The notes below the pieces were generated by a model. That model did no database searches. It saw only the letters and a program-made list of their open reading frames with translations, and was not told the DNA's origin. A program made the position numbers and the translations under genes. Below are positions 10,981 through 22,602 of a stretch of DNA of 64,000 bases, in pieces; the stretch's first letter is position 1; every line of letters begins with the position of its first letter. The stretch is from Adiantum capillus-veneris (lineage: Eukaryota; Streptophyta; Polypodiopsida; Polypodiales; Pteridaceae), in NCBI GenBank assembly GCA_014529385.2, contig CM043952.1:54766119-54830118 (forward strand), written 5' to 3'.

Positions 10981-11651
10981 AATTGGATTGCATTGGTGGT
11001 GAATTCTTCTCAAGTGGTGATACCTCTAATGACGAGGCCATTATAAATATCCTCATGTCGTAGTCCCCTAATGAATCTATCAAGAAATTGGTTATTATTT
11101 CGAAACGCTCATGTGGATTACAACGAGAATTCAAATGCTTTAAGCGATTAATATAGTCTCTCACTGACTCCCCTTCCTCTCTTTGGGCATTCTGGAGTTG
11201 AGATGCTACACCCCAAAGCACTCCCTCTCGTATCTACTCCTTTAGGAACAATTTTTAAAGAGTAGGGTAAATCATTTTCTCTTCCAAGGGTCCTATACCA
11301 ATCCCCAGCCTTCCCACTCAAAGTAAGGCTTAAAGTATTTTTCTTATGTAGTTCGTTATATTCTCCTAGGGAATTGCATATTTCTTCAAATACTTCTATA
11401 TGATTTTCAGCATCCCCGTCTCCACTGAAATTTTGTGTGAGCTTGGCCACTTGTACTGCTTTACTTCTAGGCTCTCTATCCGGCATGTTACACATATTTT
11501 CAGCAATAGATCGATCGATAGCTTGATCAAATGTTGCCAAGTCACATAGGTGGGCATGTATAGTGGGGACATGCACTCTTGGGATTGCAAGTGGAAGGGG
11601 GATTGGCATCGGGTTAGGCATACGGGTAAGTTGGGTACTATGTTGTGCCAT
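10967..11651 (-). pseudogene. Element C: gag capsid core (retrotrans_gag type)
   Basis: Two overlapping frames give a plant gag core. The first (11,651-11,148) carries FSGDGDAENHIEVFEEICNS and LSGKAGDWYRTL, the usual helix and GxAxxW motif. The second (11,221-10,967) continues with LQNAQREEGESVRDYINRLK and FEIITNFLIDSLG. The protein would form the retrotransposon particle. A frameshift near 11,200 separates the parts. The N-terminal section (Pro/Ile-rich) may begin as far up as 11,910. Confidence 0.85.
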
Positions 11652-12999
11652 GTGGGGGTCCGAAGTTCATATGTGTGGCACTAGGCATAGCATACATAGG
11701 ATATGACATGTTAATACTAGATGGCATGGCCCCACTAGAATGAGTACTTGGATAGGGTGGTTGGGAAATGTAGGCTGTCGAAACAATCGGGGGTATGGGA
11801 GCTACATGGGTATGAGGGCCCACAGGTACATATGACCGATGTATACTTGTAGGTATTGTTGTGGGCATTGTACTACTATGTAGCCGTGCTTTAATCACAA
11901 ATGAAATCAAGGTGTAGCTTTTGGTGGGATAGGCATAGTAGCAGTAGATTCTTTAAGGGAAAGATGAGCTAAATCTGGGAATGTGAAACTATTGCTTGTG
12001 GGTTCAGAGGGTATTGAGAGTCCAGGTGAAACAACATATGAAGGACCATGGGACTTAGTGAGGGAGTCTCCATTTGTGATAGGGCTGGTTGTTCAAGAAT
12101 CTCATAGGACCCATCAAAGGAATGTTAGCTCACTGGTCTTGCCTCCCTAATTGGATGGCACCATGGATGACATCACATATCATCCGTTGCTGCTCCTTTA
12201 AACTTGTGGCCCAAACCTGGATGGTACCACCTCTAACGACCCTATAGGGTATGTGCAGCCTATGTACAGGTTAGGCAACATCTCACTTTGTAGGTCATAC
12301 TCCCAATTTTTTATAATAAATATCCCCTCTTTGCTTGGTGTGTTGGGGGTTCCCCTTGAAGTGGAAGCATTATGGCTCCCTATTACCTAACCCTTCGTGA
12401 CTGCTATCTTGGGAGCTCAAATGGCATGGTTGTTGTCATAGGGGTCTTCACTTTCATGGCTTGGCTTTGTCCTAGCATTCATAGGTTCTCCATTTTTCTC
12501 TCTCTCATTGCTTGCATATATCTTTCGATCTCTTGCACTTCGGCAGGACTCCTACCATCGGGTGGTAGAACCTCAGGGGGTGATGGCTCGATAGATTCTT
12601 GAATGAGCGGAGTAGGTAGGATGTCAACATGGGCACCCTTGGGGAGTACATTGTCTACAAGAGAAGTGAAAGAAAAATATACCTCCTCATTGTCCTCGTT
12701 CACTTCAATAGTTGTGGGCTCTGAACGGGGAGCTCGACTAAAGGTCTCTTTTAAGCAGCTAAACACACTAGACCCATGCCGTGGGGCAAAGGCATGCATG
12801 TCTTGAGACTTGAAATTTTAGAGTTTTGTGTAAGATATCCCTCCATGATGTCGTAGTCAGAGGAAGAGTCACTAGATACGATATGAGGGTCTTGAGTTGC
12901 ACTACCCTTGGTTCCAGCCAAAGGCCCGGAACCTAACATAGGTAGATAATGGGCTCCCGTAGAATTCAAGGCACTCTCTAATGGACTGGACTCTATCAC
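11638..12999 (-). pseudogene. Element C: N-terminal gag and leader frames
   Basis: Several short minus-strand frames lie here: a Thr/Pro/Met-rich piece (11,910-11,638) and frames at 12,799-12,479 and 12,999-12,751 with acidic Ser/Asp runs (VSSDSSSDYDIMEGY). They lie upstream of the gag core and are probably its degraded N-terminal extension. I recognise no domain. No LTR or primer site was found to the right, so the 5' boundary of element C is not defined. Confidence 0.45.
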
Positions 13000-13417
13000 T
13001 CATCCCCCGAGCGCAAATACATGTGAGGCGTGTATCCTAAAAGTGTTGAGTGACGAGTACTTTAAGAGGTCTCGCCACTAGAGGTCATTTTATTTGGTCT
13101 TGTTTGGTTTGTAATTTCCTTTTATTTTTTATTTTTCTAACCCCGTTTTATGTGCGTGAGACGGAATAGGTCATGTGATAGATCGAAACAAGCATATCGT
13201 GTAGAGGAATTTGGTGTGCTTTACATCATAGGATTCGGTTACCAAAAACTCTTGTGACCCCCAAAATGGTCAAATTCTAGTTGGGCATGTAGGAGAAAAG
13301 GGAAAAGTCCAAGGAAGCTAGTTGAAGGAAAGAGTGAAGCCATGCTTCCTTTTTACCTTTAGACTTGGGGCATATATATAGTATGAGGTACTCTATTCCT
13401 TCACTTGAAAGGAAGCT
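13000..13417. other. Spacer between element C and copia fragment 1
   Basis: AT-rich, no ORF. A TATATATA stretch at about 13,372 is not tied to any gene. Part may be LTR or leader of element C, but no TG..CA pair or primer site was identified. Confidence 0.4.
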
Positions 13418-14884
13418 ATGGAGGTCTCCTCTTTGTTGGAATTAGCGTTGCAGAAAAACACACAGAACTTGGAGAAGACGAAGGAAGCTCAAGGCACCGA
13501 TGCCATAGAGTGCCTTTTTAAGTCTACAAACCAATTCTGTCCTCGTTTTTGGGTTTCACATATGAAACCCTCTGGTTGTTTCATGTATACATCTTCATCT
13601 AGATCCCCACGTGTAGAAATGATGTGTTCACGTCCATTTGGACAAGTTCCATTTCCTGGATAGCAAGCAAGCCAAGCACAATGTGAAGTGTAGTCATCTT
13701 GACTACTGGAGAGAAAATCTCATCAAAATCCACACCTTTTTTCTACTTGAAACCCTTGGCAACTAGACGAGCCTTGTACCTAAGCTCGAGATCTTCCACT
13801 GTATACTTCTTCTTGTATACCCACTTGCAAGGTAAAGCAGTTTTTCCTTTTGGTAACTCAACCAAATCCCATGTCTCATTAGCCAAAATCGGATTGTATT
13901 CTGATTGCATAGCCTGCTCCACTTCACGCTATCGTCCATTTGTATAGCTTATTTGTACTAGGGGCTCTCCACTATTAGTGACCAAAATGTGGTGTATACC
14001 CGTTTCAAACCGCTCGGGTGCACGTGATACTCTTACGGAGCGTCTCAGTGCCTGAATGTTGGACTCTGCTCTCTTCGGAGCAATAGTAGTATCTTGTACT
14101 TGAGGATTAGGTGCAACACTATTGAATTGAGTTGGTTCAGAGGCTAGATCCTCAAAACAAACGTGTTTGTACTCAACTTCTTTAATGGGCTTCTTGTGCA
14201 TTTTTGATTCATTGAAAATCATGTGTGAGCTGACTTTGCGGGATTTGGGGTGCCAGAGACAATAGCCCATCTCTCCATTTGCACCATAGCCGATAAAAAT
14301 GCATTTGTGTGACGTGGGATCTAACTTGCGACAAATTTCTTTGGGCATAGGTGCATATGCCTCACATATAAATACATGTAAATGCTCATAGCTTGGTGTT
14401 TTTCCAGTCCATAATTCCTCTGGAATTTCGAAGTTCAAAGGGGAACTAGGTTACTTGTTGATGATGTGCATTGCTGTTAGAACAGCTTTCCCCCAGAACT
14501 CTGAAGTAAGCTTCACCGTAGAAATCATAGAGATAACTCGCTTTTGAATTGTGCGATTCATTCTTTGAGCTATCCCATTTTGTGCAAGTGTGTATGGAGC
14601 AGTAAATTGCCGATGAATTCCTCTTCAATTGCAAAAATCCTTGAACTCCGTGGAGACATATTCTTCACCATTGTTTGTGCAAAAAGCTTTGAGATTTTTT
14701 TTTATTGGTTCTCAACCATGGCGAGGAATTTCTGGAAAGTAGAAAAAACCCTTTCCTTACGCTTAAGGAGACACACCCACACCTTTCTGGTAGAATAATC
14801 TATGAACATGTACGATGTGTTTGTGAATGATACATATGTGCAAACATGAAAGAGAGATGGAAAGGAGGAGGACAAGACTTGCAT
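13418..14884 (-). pseudogene. Ty1/copia pol fragment 1 (integrase, start of RT, LTR end)
   Basis: Read leftward, copia integrase core comes first (14,884-14,702: SYMFIDYSTRKVWVCLLK). The frame is then broken around 14,634-14,446. The integrase C-terminal domain is at 14,438-13,929 (RKLDPTSHKCIFIGYG, GYCLWHPKSRKV, HMIFNES), followed by the linker with SRAPERF. The start of RT appears in broken frames to about 13,500 (LVAKGFKQKKGVDF). There the sequence jumps to a short segment (13,420-13,500) resembling 18,660-18,750 near copia fragment 2. That segment is probably an LTR end, so most of RT and RNase H has been deleted. Confidence 0.85.
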
Positions 14885-14900
14885 TGTAGAGAGAAAGCAA

Positions 14901-15104
14901 GTGCAACATCAAGCCACCATGAGTGGTATTGATGGGGATAGCCGTTTTCTTGAGGAGAAATCAATCACTAACAATAGTCAACCACTTCACCATGACAATA
15001 TGAAGAATGGTAACATGGAGGAGTTGCTCGATGACATTTTCTCCATGCATGCAATGCTTGAAGTGAAAGAGAAGGCAATGTTTAACACTACTTTGGTAGC
15101 CTAG
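14901..15104 (+). CDS. Short unrecognised ORF (67 codons)
   Basis: The frame begins right after the end of the copia fragment and contains HHDNMKNGNMEELLDDIFSM and a short helical tail. It has no motif I recognise, no clear promoter and no continuation downstream. It could be an exon fragment of a host gene captured next to the copia element, or chance. Low confidence that it is expressed. Confidence 0.2.
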   Translation: MQHQATMSGIDGDSRFLEEKSITNNSQPLHHDNMKNGNMEELLDDIFSMHAMLEVKEKAMFNTTLVA

Positions 15105-16600
15105 CAAGACAAATACCCCTATCATATGTATGTGTTTGCAAAAGTCCGTACTTCAACTCAAAGCTAACACCACAATTTATGTCAAAAGAATAAGAAACAC
15201 TCACAACTCTTGATAGTGTGGTCATGATGATCTCTCAAAGGAGTGCTCAATTGGACCAGAACAACATTTTTGCAAGGTGAACCCATTTTACACAAGGTAA
15301 AAAAAATCTCTAGACAACGAGCCTCTTTTTCTCATGAACATAAATGACCAAATTCCACGGTTGTTGTAGGCCCAAAAAATATATTTTGAACATAAAATTG
15401 AGTACATTTGTTTTTTTTGTGTGCATTTTGCTGAATTATCACCAATGTTTCTTTGTGTACATCCATCACTATCTTTATAAATGTTTTCACTTTACACACT
15501 TTGGCTCTTTACTTTCATGTTCAAGCACAAAAATAATCAAAAGCACCAAAACATGTCTTCCTAAGACAATTTGGAACGCACCTATGAAATAAAAAAACTA
15601 CACGGATTTTGTCTTCCAAATTGTCTTCTTAAGACAACTTGGGACGCATCTATGAAGTACAAAAAATGCATGGATGAAAAAACTAGCTTCCACAATGTGG
15701 CCTTTTGTATGGCATATGGACCTATCAAGTTGGCACCAACTTGAGATTGTAAACTTTTATTTTGACCTAAGCTTGGAATGTACCATGCTTGTTGAGAGAA
15801 ATTTATCAATTTGAAAAATACATAGTAATAATTGAAAATGAGTTTGATTCTGGTAAACAGAAAATTACTTTTGTCTTTGTGTCGTTTTTTATTTAGGATA
15901 TTAGGTGTTCCATAACTCAAAGAGGACGAGTTACATAGTAAGAACTCCATAAACACACTCAAAATTGCCTTCCAATTACAAAGAAAATTTTCAAAATTTT
16001 CATCAAAATGTGAATTTTAATAGCAAATCAACACAGAGAATTTTCCATAAATGGGCCATAGCTTGCAATACACAGGCTTTTCATTTTTTAGAGGCATAAA
16101 ATAACTTAAGGAACTACTATTTTTCTAGCTATGTAGAACTTTAAAGGTCACTACCTTGTGTTTTAGGATGTCTAATGCTAATTTCATGAAAATTGGTGAA
16201 AAATTAAACAACACACTTTTTTTTTTTTTTTTTGGCTTGAGTTAGGTTAAAAAATAGTATTCAAACCCAACTCTAAAGGTGGAATCAATAGCCCCAAAAG
16301 CTTCCAAGTTTTTTTCAGGTCATAATCTAGCTTTGTGGATATAGAGCACTTTAGAACCTCCTTGGCATCTCAAATAATAATTCTATGAAGTTGTTGAGTT
16401 AAGAGGACACAAAAGTCTCCAAGGACATAAAAGTGTCCCGTTACCAATCTAGTGTTAATTAAAGATGTGGCATCCACACTTTTGTACAATGGATGTGAAT
16501 AGTCCCTCCTACAAGATTGTTTATAGCTTTTAAACCTACAAACCAAGAATAGCTAGAGCAACACAAGTTTGTAGAGCCTCTTACAATAATTATCCTTTAT
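15105..16600. other. Non-coding AT-rich region
   Basis: No gene recognised. CTTCCTAAGACAATTTGGAACGCACCTATGAA at about 15,558 and a similar stretch at about 15,627 form an imperfect repeat roughly 70 bp apart. A T-run lies at 16,218-16,233. Confidence 0.4.
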
Positions 16601-16602
16601 GT

Positions 16603-16860
16603 TTGTTAATATTGATAATTCTATTAAATTTTGGCATGATTCCTATTTTGACACGATCCCTATTGATAATTTTACAACAAATTGACATGGTCCATAAATT
16701 TTTACTTTCCTCCTCAAAGCAACATGCAAGGAATGCTGTCACATCACTAGGATTGGATTATGAGTGTATCCATGCATGTGTAAATGATCACATTTTGTTT
16801 AATGGTGACCATGTGGAAGCCTTGCATTATCCAAAGTGTAGAAAAGAAAGGTACAAATAG
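16603..16860 (+). pseudogene. CACTA (EnSpm) Tnp2-type transposase fragment
   Basis: The last 40 codons read YECIHACVNDHILF and end YPKCRKERYK. This matches the cysteine-containing segment near the N-terminus of CACTA Tnp2 transposases, where IHAC.NDC.L(F/Y) precedes CP.C...RYK. Here some cysteines are changed: NDC has become NDH and CPxC has become YPKC. Only this exon-sized scrap survives; no CACTA terminal repeats were found. The assignment rests on that one motif block. Confidence 0.6.
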
Positions 16861-16933
16861 GAGACATGTGGCATTAGACTAGGGTGGATCGACAAGACTA
16901 GCATTCATCTTGGTAGCATTGAAATTTAAACTA

Positions 16934-16938
<5 letters not shown>

Positions 16939-16995
<57 letters not shown>
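16939..16995. repeat. (GA)n microsatellite
   Basis: About 28 GA units with one AAGA interruption near the end. Confidence 0.95.
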
Positions 16996-16996
<1 letters not shown>

Positions 16997-16999
16997 GTA

Positions 17000-17708
17000 G
17001 ACTCAGAAAATGATTTGAGTATAAGGCGATATTGTATAAAAAGGGAAAATTTTGGATTACGGGAATTTTGAAATAGGTGCATTTCACAAAATGTGGGGAT
17101 TTTTCACATGTTTAGGAATCTCTCTCTCTCTCTCTCATGCATGCACACACACATACACACACACACACATTATACTTAACATGCAACCAAGGATATTTCA
17201 AAGAGTTTGAAATTTTAAAAAGGCGGCATTTGTAAACACCATTAATCAAGAGAGATGAAAAGTTAGATTTGGATTTTTATGACTTTTCAAGAAAGCAATG
17301 TCATCATGGGATTGGATTTCTCTAGTTATATGTAACCCTTGCTTAGTTTTCTTAACTTCCCTCACTTGGATATCTTTATTCTTGTGTATGGTGTTTTCTT
17401 TTTACGTGTTCATAAACAAGTGATTGCATCAATATCTTCCCAACACAAGGGTCTACTTTATTCGACAGCCAAAATCATTTCCAACAATCAAGATAGACCT
17501 CTACATCCATCAAGGAACTTCTTCTTTGCAATGGTGCCCAATATTGTATCATTAATCTTTTGTAGTTGTGTGGTTTGCTATCCATGTCAATACTTGACAT
17601 AGCCATGCAAGCCAGATAGGATACACATTTTGTTCTAAAGGGAGCAGTAGAACAAAGTCACCTCATTAGGCATCTGCAAATGCATTGAATTCTTCTCTTG
17701 ATTTCTCT
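17000..17708. other. Non-coding region before the MITE
   Basis: No gene recognised. A short (TC)n run lies at 17,120 and an imperfect (CA)n run at about 17,143-17,170. The small frame 17,339-17,602 has no recognisable motif. Confidence 0.4.
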
Positions 17709-17955
17709 CGCGGGGGGTTCACTATATTTAAGAACACTATATTACGTGCGTTCATGCCCTTTTTCTAAAATCCCTATTCTATGAATTTTCTATGAAATAT
17801 AATGAACCCTTTTCTTTTAAATTCCGTAATTTTTTTTGAGATTTGTAAAAAATATATCCTTACGTAAATTTATTTCTGTAAGTTTTAAGGGATTTAAATA
17901 CCCTTCTGTTGAACTCACGTGATAGGTCACATACTATGTAAGGTGAACCCCCCGG
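17709..17955. mobile_element. MITE copy 1 with 9-bp target duplication
   Basis: The 247-bp AT-rich non-coding element has ends CGCGGGGGGTTCAC and, inverted, CCCGGGGGGTTCAC. It is flanked by GATTTCTCT on both sides (17,700-17,708 and 17,956-17,964). A related copy lies at 21,674-21,939 with its own duplication. Duplication of 7-9 bp fits hAT (8) or Mutator (9) mobilised elements. No ORF. Confidence 0.75.
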
Positions 17956-17964
17956 GATTTCTCT

Positions 17965-18640
17965 ATTTGAGACCACAATAATGATCAATAAATTCTTCAT
18001 AGCCTAAAAATATTTTAGGGCCCAATTGGGAATCCACAAAATCAAGAAATCTAAGACCTTGAGTTTTGGGCTAAAAATGAGTGGTACACTCCAACATGTG
18101 GAAGGAAAAAATTATCAAGTTCTTGGATTACGTCATTTCAATAGTCTAGCAAAACTTTGTAATACCGTCAAACAAAAGATACATTTCCAATGTTGTACAA
18201 AACTTTTATGCAAGCTTATTTTGGTGATCACCTCTTCGTGGTCTTTGAAATACTCTGCCATTATTGTCAAAGAAAAGATCCATTTCCAATGTTTTAACAA
18301 AATTTTATGCAAGCTTTATTTTGATGATCACCTCTTCATAGCCGCTATTTTGGTGATTACCTTTGCACGGCCCTTAACATACTATGCCATTCCTAAAAGA
18401 GAAGTATCACGCATTTTAGCATTGTCTTGCCATCATGTTCTTTATTCCAAAGTGTAATACCATCACTCTGCCTCGAATCTAGTGTGGCAACATGAGTTTT
18501 GTATTTGCATCACTAGTGTGTCCCCATTCATGAAGAAGCAAAACCAAAGTTTTTGTGAATAGCGTGTGAGTGCATCCTATCCATTGTAAACATAGACATC
18601 ACAATATTGCTTGAAATTAAGAGCTTGTGTAAGTAGGGAA
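17965..18640. other. Non-coding region between MITE and copia fragment 2
   Basis: No recognised gene. Within 18,170-18,345 an imperfect tandem repeat is visible, with AAAGATACATTTCCAATGTT then AAAGATCCATTTCCAATGTT about 95 bp apart and GGTGATCACCTCTTCGTGG-like segments. It is translated in the frame 18,026-18,457 but without a known motif. Confidence 0.4.
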
Positions 18641-18649
18641 TGTGTTATA

Positions 18650-18850
18650 GAAGAGATTGAGCTAGTTGGTGGTGTTGTTGGCAATAGCGTTGTAGGGAAA
18701 TACACACATCTTGGAGAAGATGAAGAAGCTCAAGGCACACAACAAAGAGTAGTGTTACTTAGTGTGCAATGGAAAGATAAGTTAGCCCTAGAGTGATGGG
18801 CATATATAAAATGCACTGGGGAAAAAACTCCTAGTGGGGGAAAAAATGCC
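18650..18850 (-). repeat. Probable LTR end of copia fragment 2
   Basis: The segment lies directly downstream, on the minus strand, of copia RNase H. It ends TTGCCAACA and has a purine-poor/purine-rich border near 18,835-18,855. Its sequence around 18,670-18,750 (AGCGTTG..CTTGGAGAAGA..GAAGCTCAAGGCAC) recurs at 13,445-13,500 at the end of copia fragment 1. Only one LTR is present, so the length is uncertain. Confidence 0.5.
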
Positions 18851-18859
18851 CCGGCAGTC

Positions 18860-20906
18860 CTAGGTGTGTTCACACACATCACTACCACATATGTATGGTA
18901 ACAAATCCCTTATGGGAGTGATGCAGTGAATGAGAGCTGGAACATAGCGTATAAGGAAGTGCCATGCCCTGAGTGCATGATCAATCCACAAAGGGGAATA
19001 AGACCAAAGCTTTGCACAAAGATTTGAATTTTTCACGAGGTATTTTCTTTGTGAACAAATCTGTAAGGTTGTCCTATGTTGGCACATAAGCCAAGTTGAT
19101 CTCTCCTACTGAGAGTTTGCTATCCCTGAAATAGTGATAATGCAGCTCAATGTGGTTTGTGAGAGCATGAAAAATTGAGCTCCTTGCAACTGCCAATGCA
19201 CTCTGGCTGTCAGTGTAGATGATGTTGATAGTGTTCTATCCAACACCCAAATCATACATAAGGCGTCTGAGCTATACACACTCAAATGTAGATGTGAAGA
19301 CTGCTTTGTACTCAACCTCACAACTGGAAGTGGTCACAATACATTTCTACTTGCTCAACCATGATATGTGTGAGCTACCAACCATGAAACAAAAACCACT
19401 TATGGACACCCTCGTGTCAAAACAACTAGACCAAGCCGAGTCCAAAAAACCATGTAAATTTGGCAGCAATGATCCCCCCTTGGGATAAAACAACCCAAGA
19501 TGCAAAGTGACACTCAAGTCGCAAAAAATCCTCTTGATAGCTTGCCAATGCTTAGACCTTGGGCTATGCAGTATAAATCTATTGACTTGTGAGACTGCAA
19601 ACTGAATATTGGATACATAAATAAGGCATCCAACAATAGTTTGGTAAAAAGTGACATCGGTAGGATCACCAACATCATGAAGACTCGCTTTCAAACCTAC
19701 TTCCACGGGAGTAGTAATAGGTTGATATTCCTCAAGTCCAAACTTAGATAAAAATGATGCTATGTAGCTTGTTTGACATAAGGCAATATCACCATCACAC
19801 TACTTAAACTACATGCCCAAGTAATGATGCAATAGCCCCAAATATTTCATCTTAAAAGAAGCATTCAAATCATACTTAAATTTAGAAATATGTGTCTCAT
19901 TCGAATAAGTGATCAACAAATCATCCACATATAGAACAACAATGATAAGTACATAACCCTCACAATTTAATTACAAAGTGATTTCTATTGGACTGTTACA
20001 AAAGCCTCATTTAACCAAATGAGTGCCAAATTTCTCATACCAAGTATGAGGAGATTTCTTCAATCCATACAAAGATTTCTTACATTTACACACTTTATCT
20101 TCTTGCCCTTTGATGACAAAACCGCGAGGCTACATTACATAGATTTCCTCAAATATGTAACCATTCAAGAAATCAGTATAACAATATCTAATTGTTGTAC
20201 ATTCCATCTAAAATGAGCTGCCAATGGACATAGAAAATGCGTACTAGTCATACGATAAGTGGGAGAAAAAGTCTCTTCATAATCTATGCCTTTTTACTGT
20301 GCATAACCTTTTGCAACAAGTCAAGCCTTATAGCAATCAATCTCACCATCCAGCTTGTGCTTCAACTTGTAAACCCACTTTGTACCAATGGCCTTTTTCC
20401 TAGAGGCAAATCACATAAAGTCCATGTGTCATTTTCTATAAGTGCATCATATTTTGATTGCATGGCAGCCATCCAATTTTCAAAATTCTATGCTTCATCA
20501 AAAGACAGAGATTCCTCAATATCACATAAGATAGAAATAGTTAAAGCATGACAATCTAATGCATAAGATGCATGCCAAGAGCCTGAACGAGTATGACTAG
20601 ACAAAGGTGCATCTAGTTTACTATCACACAAAGTATGCACCAACCATTTTGGAATACCTCTAGCATGTTCATTCTCAACCCTTTCCACATCAAGTACAAC
20701 ATGTATATCTACGTCATTAATAGGCTGATACATAGCATTTTTTGAAAACCCCATAGATTGTACATTTGCCTTATTTGAATTTAAATTCAAATTTCCACCA
20801 CTAAAAAGATGCAACAAATTGTCATAAATGTCCTATGAGCTTACATTACTATCTCTAGTACATGACAACAAGGGCTGAACAAAATCTTCCACAAACACAA
20901 CATCTC
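18860..20906 (-). pseudogene. Ty1/copia pol fragment 2 (RT and RNase H)
   Basis: Read leftward, the integrase-RT linker comes first (20,817-20,488), then RT in broken frames with the active-site block LYVDDLLI near 19,945. RNase H follows at 19,706-19,347 (GCLIYVSNIQFAVSQV, WQAIKRIFCDLS, SDSAWS-like, SGFCFMVGSSHISWLSK). The copia tail with TDSQSALAVA and ELHYHYFRD continues to about 18,860. These domains reverse-transcribe the element. Multiple stops and frame changes make it inactive. Its left part, upstream of RT, is missing: the sequence switches to gypsy pol A at about 20,906, so a truncated copia copy sits inside pol A in the same orientation. Confidence 0.85.
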
Positions 20907-22201
20907 ATACAAGAACTGCACTATGGTTCTTGCATTGTTTTGTTTGGTTGCCTTGGCTTCTACCCATTTGGTCAAATAATATATGGACACTATGATGTAT
21001 TTGATATGCCAGTGGTGAGATAGGTCCAACAAAGTCTATCCCCCATTTGCAAAAATGGCCTTGCACCCATCATTGGTCTTAGCGACATTTCATTGTGGTG
21101 CATCAATACTTTTGTGTGTTGGCAATCATCACATTGTTTGACATATTTCTTTTTATCCATGTATAGAGAAGGCCAACAGATTCCTACAAGAAGTATCTCT
21201 TTTGCGGTATTGTTGGCCAAAAAGTGACCTCCTTTCGGTCCGACATGTGCTTGCTGAAGAATCTGTAAGTACTCATTTTCTGCGGCACAAATTTGAAAGT
21301 CTTGGTCTATCCATCTCCAATAAAGGTTATTGTCAATGATTACATAGTTCTTTGCTTCTCTTTGGATTGAGCGTAATTTGGACCTGGTCACATTTGTTGG
21401 CAAGAATCCTTTTTCTATGTAATCTATGATGTATTTCCCCCACGAATGCTTTTGTTATCCAAAAAAATGTAGCATGTTTGATTGGCTTTTGAATGGCACA
21501 AGTCTCACATGAACTAACGTAGTCATGGACACTTTTCTGCATATGAGGCCAATACACTAAGTCTCATCAATCTTTGGTATGTTTGTGTTTTTGTGTTGTG
21601 AAACCCCGTCATTTTTACGTGAGCTTGTCTCAAGTAAAATTCTTTCTTGGATGGTTCTATACATAGCCTAAGTCTCAAGGGGGTCACTATATGTAAAACT
21701 TATATATTGTGATATATTGTGTGCGTTCAAGGACTATTTATAAAACCCCTTAGCTATGAACTTTCCACCAATAAAAGGGACCCTTTTCTTATTTAGTTTG
21801 TAATTATTTTTTGAGAACATTTTTTCAGCACCCTTCTATATATGAAAATGTGAGAAAATATAGAATAAAATAATCCCTACTTTTGAACCCACATGATACT
21901 AAGAATTTTTTGTTGTAGTCCCCCCCCCTCCCCCCGAGACCTAAGTATTCCGTCGTTTCTTGCTTATATAGTTGTCCTACTATAAGCACAAGCGAGCGTG
22001 ATTTCTCAATATCATGACAAATGGTCTACCCTTTGATGAGTAGTCCCTTTATTGACCACTATTATGAAATCAAACTCTAGCAATATAATGAACCATTGAA
22101 CTATATAGCTAGTATTGTATGGTTTGTTCACTAATACAATAGTACCTGGTGATCCACAAAAAATACAAATTTATTTGTGAGTAGATAATGCCTAAAATTT
22201 T
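20907..22201 (-). pseudogene. Ty3/gypsy pol A, second half (RNase H end, integrase)
   Basis: Read leftward from 22,201 this continues exactly where the plus-strand fragment at 1-2,483 stops. First comes RNase H (DHQVLLY-like at about 22,150, then NKPYNT and LLEFDF), which is interrupted by a MITE (21,674-21,939). The integrase region has two zinc modules: a first one with YWPHMQKSVHDYVSSCETC, and a second with GGHFLANNTAKEILLVGICW and CDDCQHTK. The start of the core follows (YYLTKWVEAKATKQNN). It ends at the copia insertion near 20,906. The same double zinc module is present in element B. Stops and frameshifts are frequent. Confidence 0.88.
21674..21939. mobile_element. MITE copy 2 with CCTAAGT target duplication
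   Basis: This 266-bp AT-rich element is related to 17,709-17,955: both begin with G-run then TCACTATAT and share an internal segment around CCCTTTTCTT. Ends are CTCAAGGGGG and, inverted, TCTCGGGGGG. CCTAAGT flanks it at 21,667-21,673 and 21,940-21,946. It interrupts the gypsy pol A reading region, so it is younger than that copy. Confidence 0.75.
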
Positions 22202-22242
22202 TGTTAGCGGGTCGTTGCAACGGACATCTGTAGCATAGCTAT
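22202..22242 (-). repeat. 3' end of the inverted X-type LTR (left of transposon)
   Basis: Read on the minus strand this is the last 41 bp of the LTR, ending CCCGCTAACA like the LTR at 2,484-3,377. It is followed by AAAAT and pol A. The rest of this LTR resumes at 34,115. Confidence 0.75.
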
Positions 22243-22276
22243 TCATTAGGGAATTTCGGAGGTCATTTGGAGGGCC
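22243..22276 (+). repeat. Left terminal inverted repeat of the 11.9-kb transposon
   Basis: It starts TCATTAGGGAATTTCGGAGG and continues to GGAGGGCC. It differs from the right end at two positions, both G to A. Confidence 0.85.
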
Positions 22277-22602
22277 TTCTAAGAAAATGTATTTTTTGCA
22301 CTCTCTCTCTAGAAAAAAATGGCAAATAAAAGAGCTGGGTCTTTCATAGTAAAAGTTCAAAAAGTGTACTTTAAGTAGATTCCTTACTCTTCTGAACATT
22401 CGTTCGTAGTGATTGAGGGATAATCCTCTTTTCAGTTGCATTGAATGAACCTCGTCAATATGGAGGGAATGAGGCTAACATGGAGGGACGAAGGCGCAGC
22501 CGCTATTCACTTTCCATTAAACTGCACATTTGGCTAATGGCGCACTCCTCAAATGGCACAAATGTTACCCAAAAATAAGCCAAATATCACCTTCACATTG
22601 AT

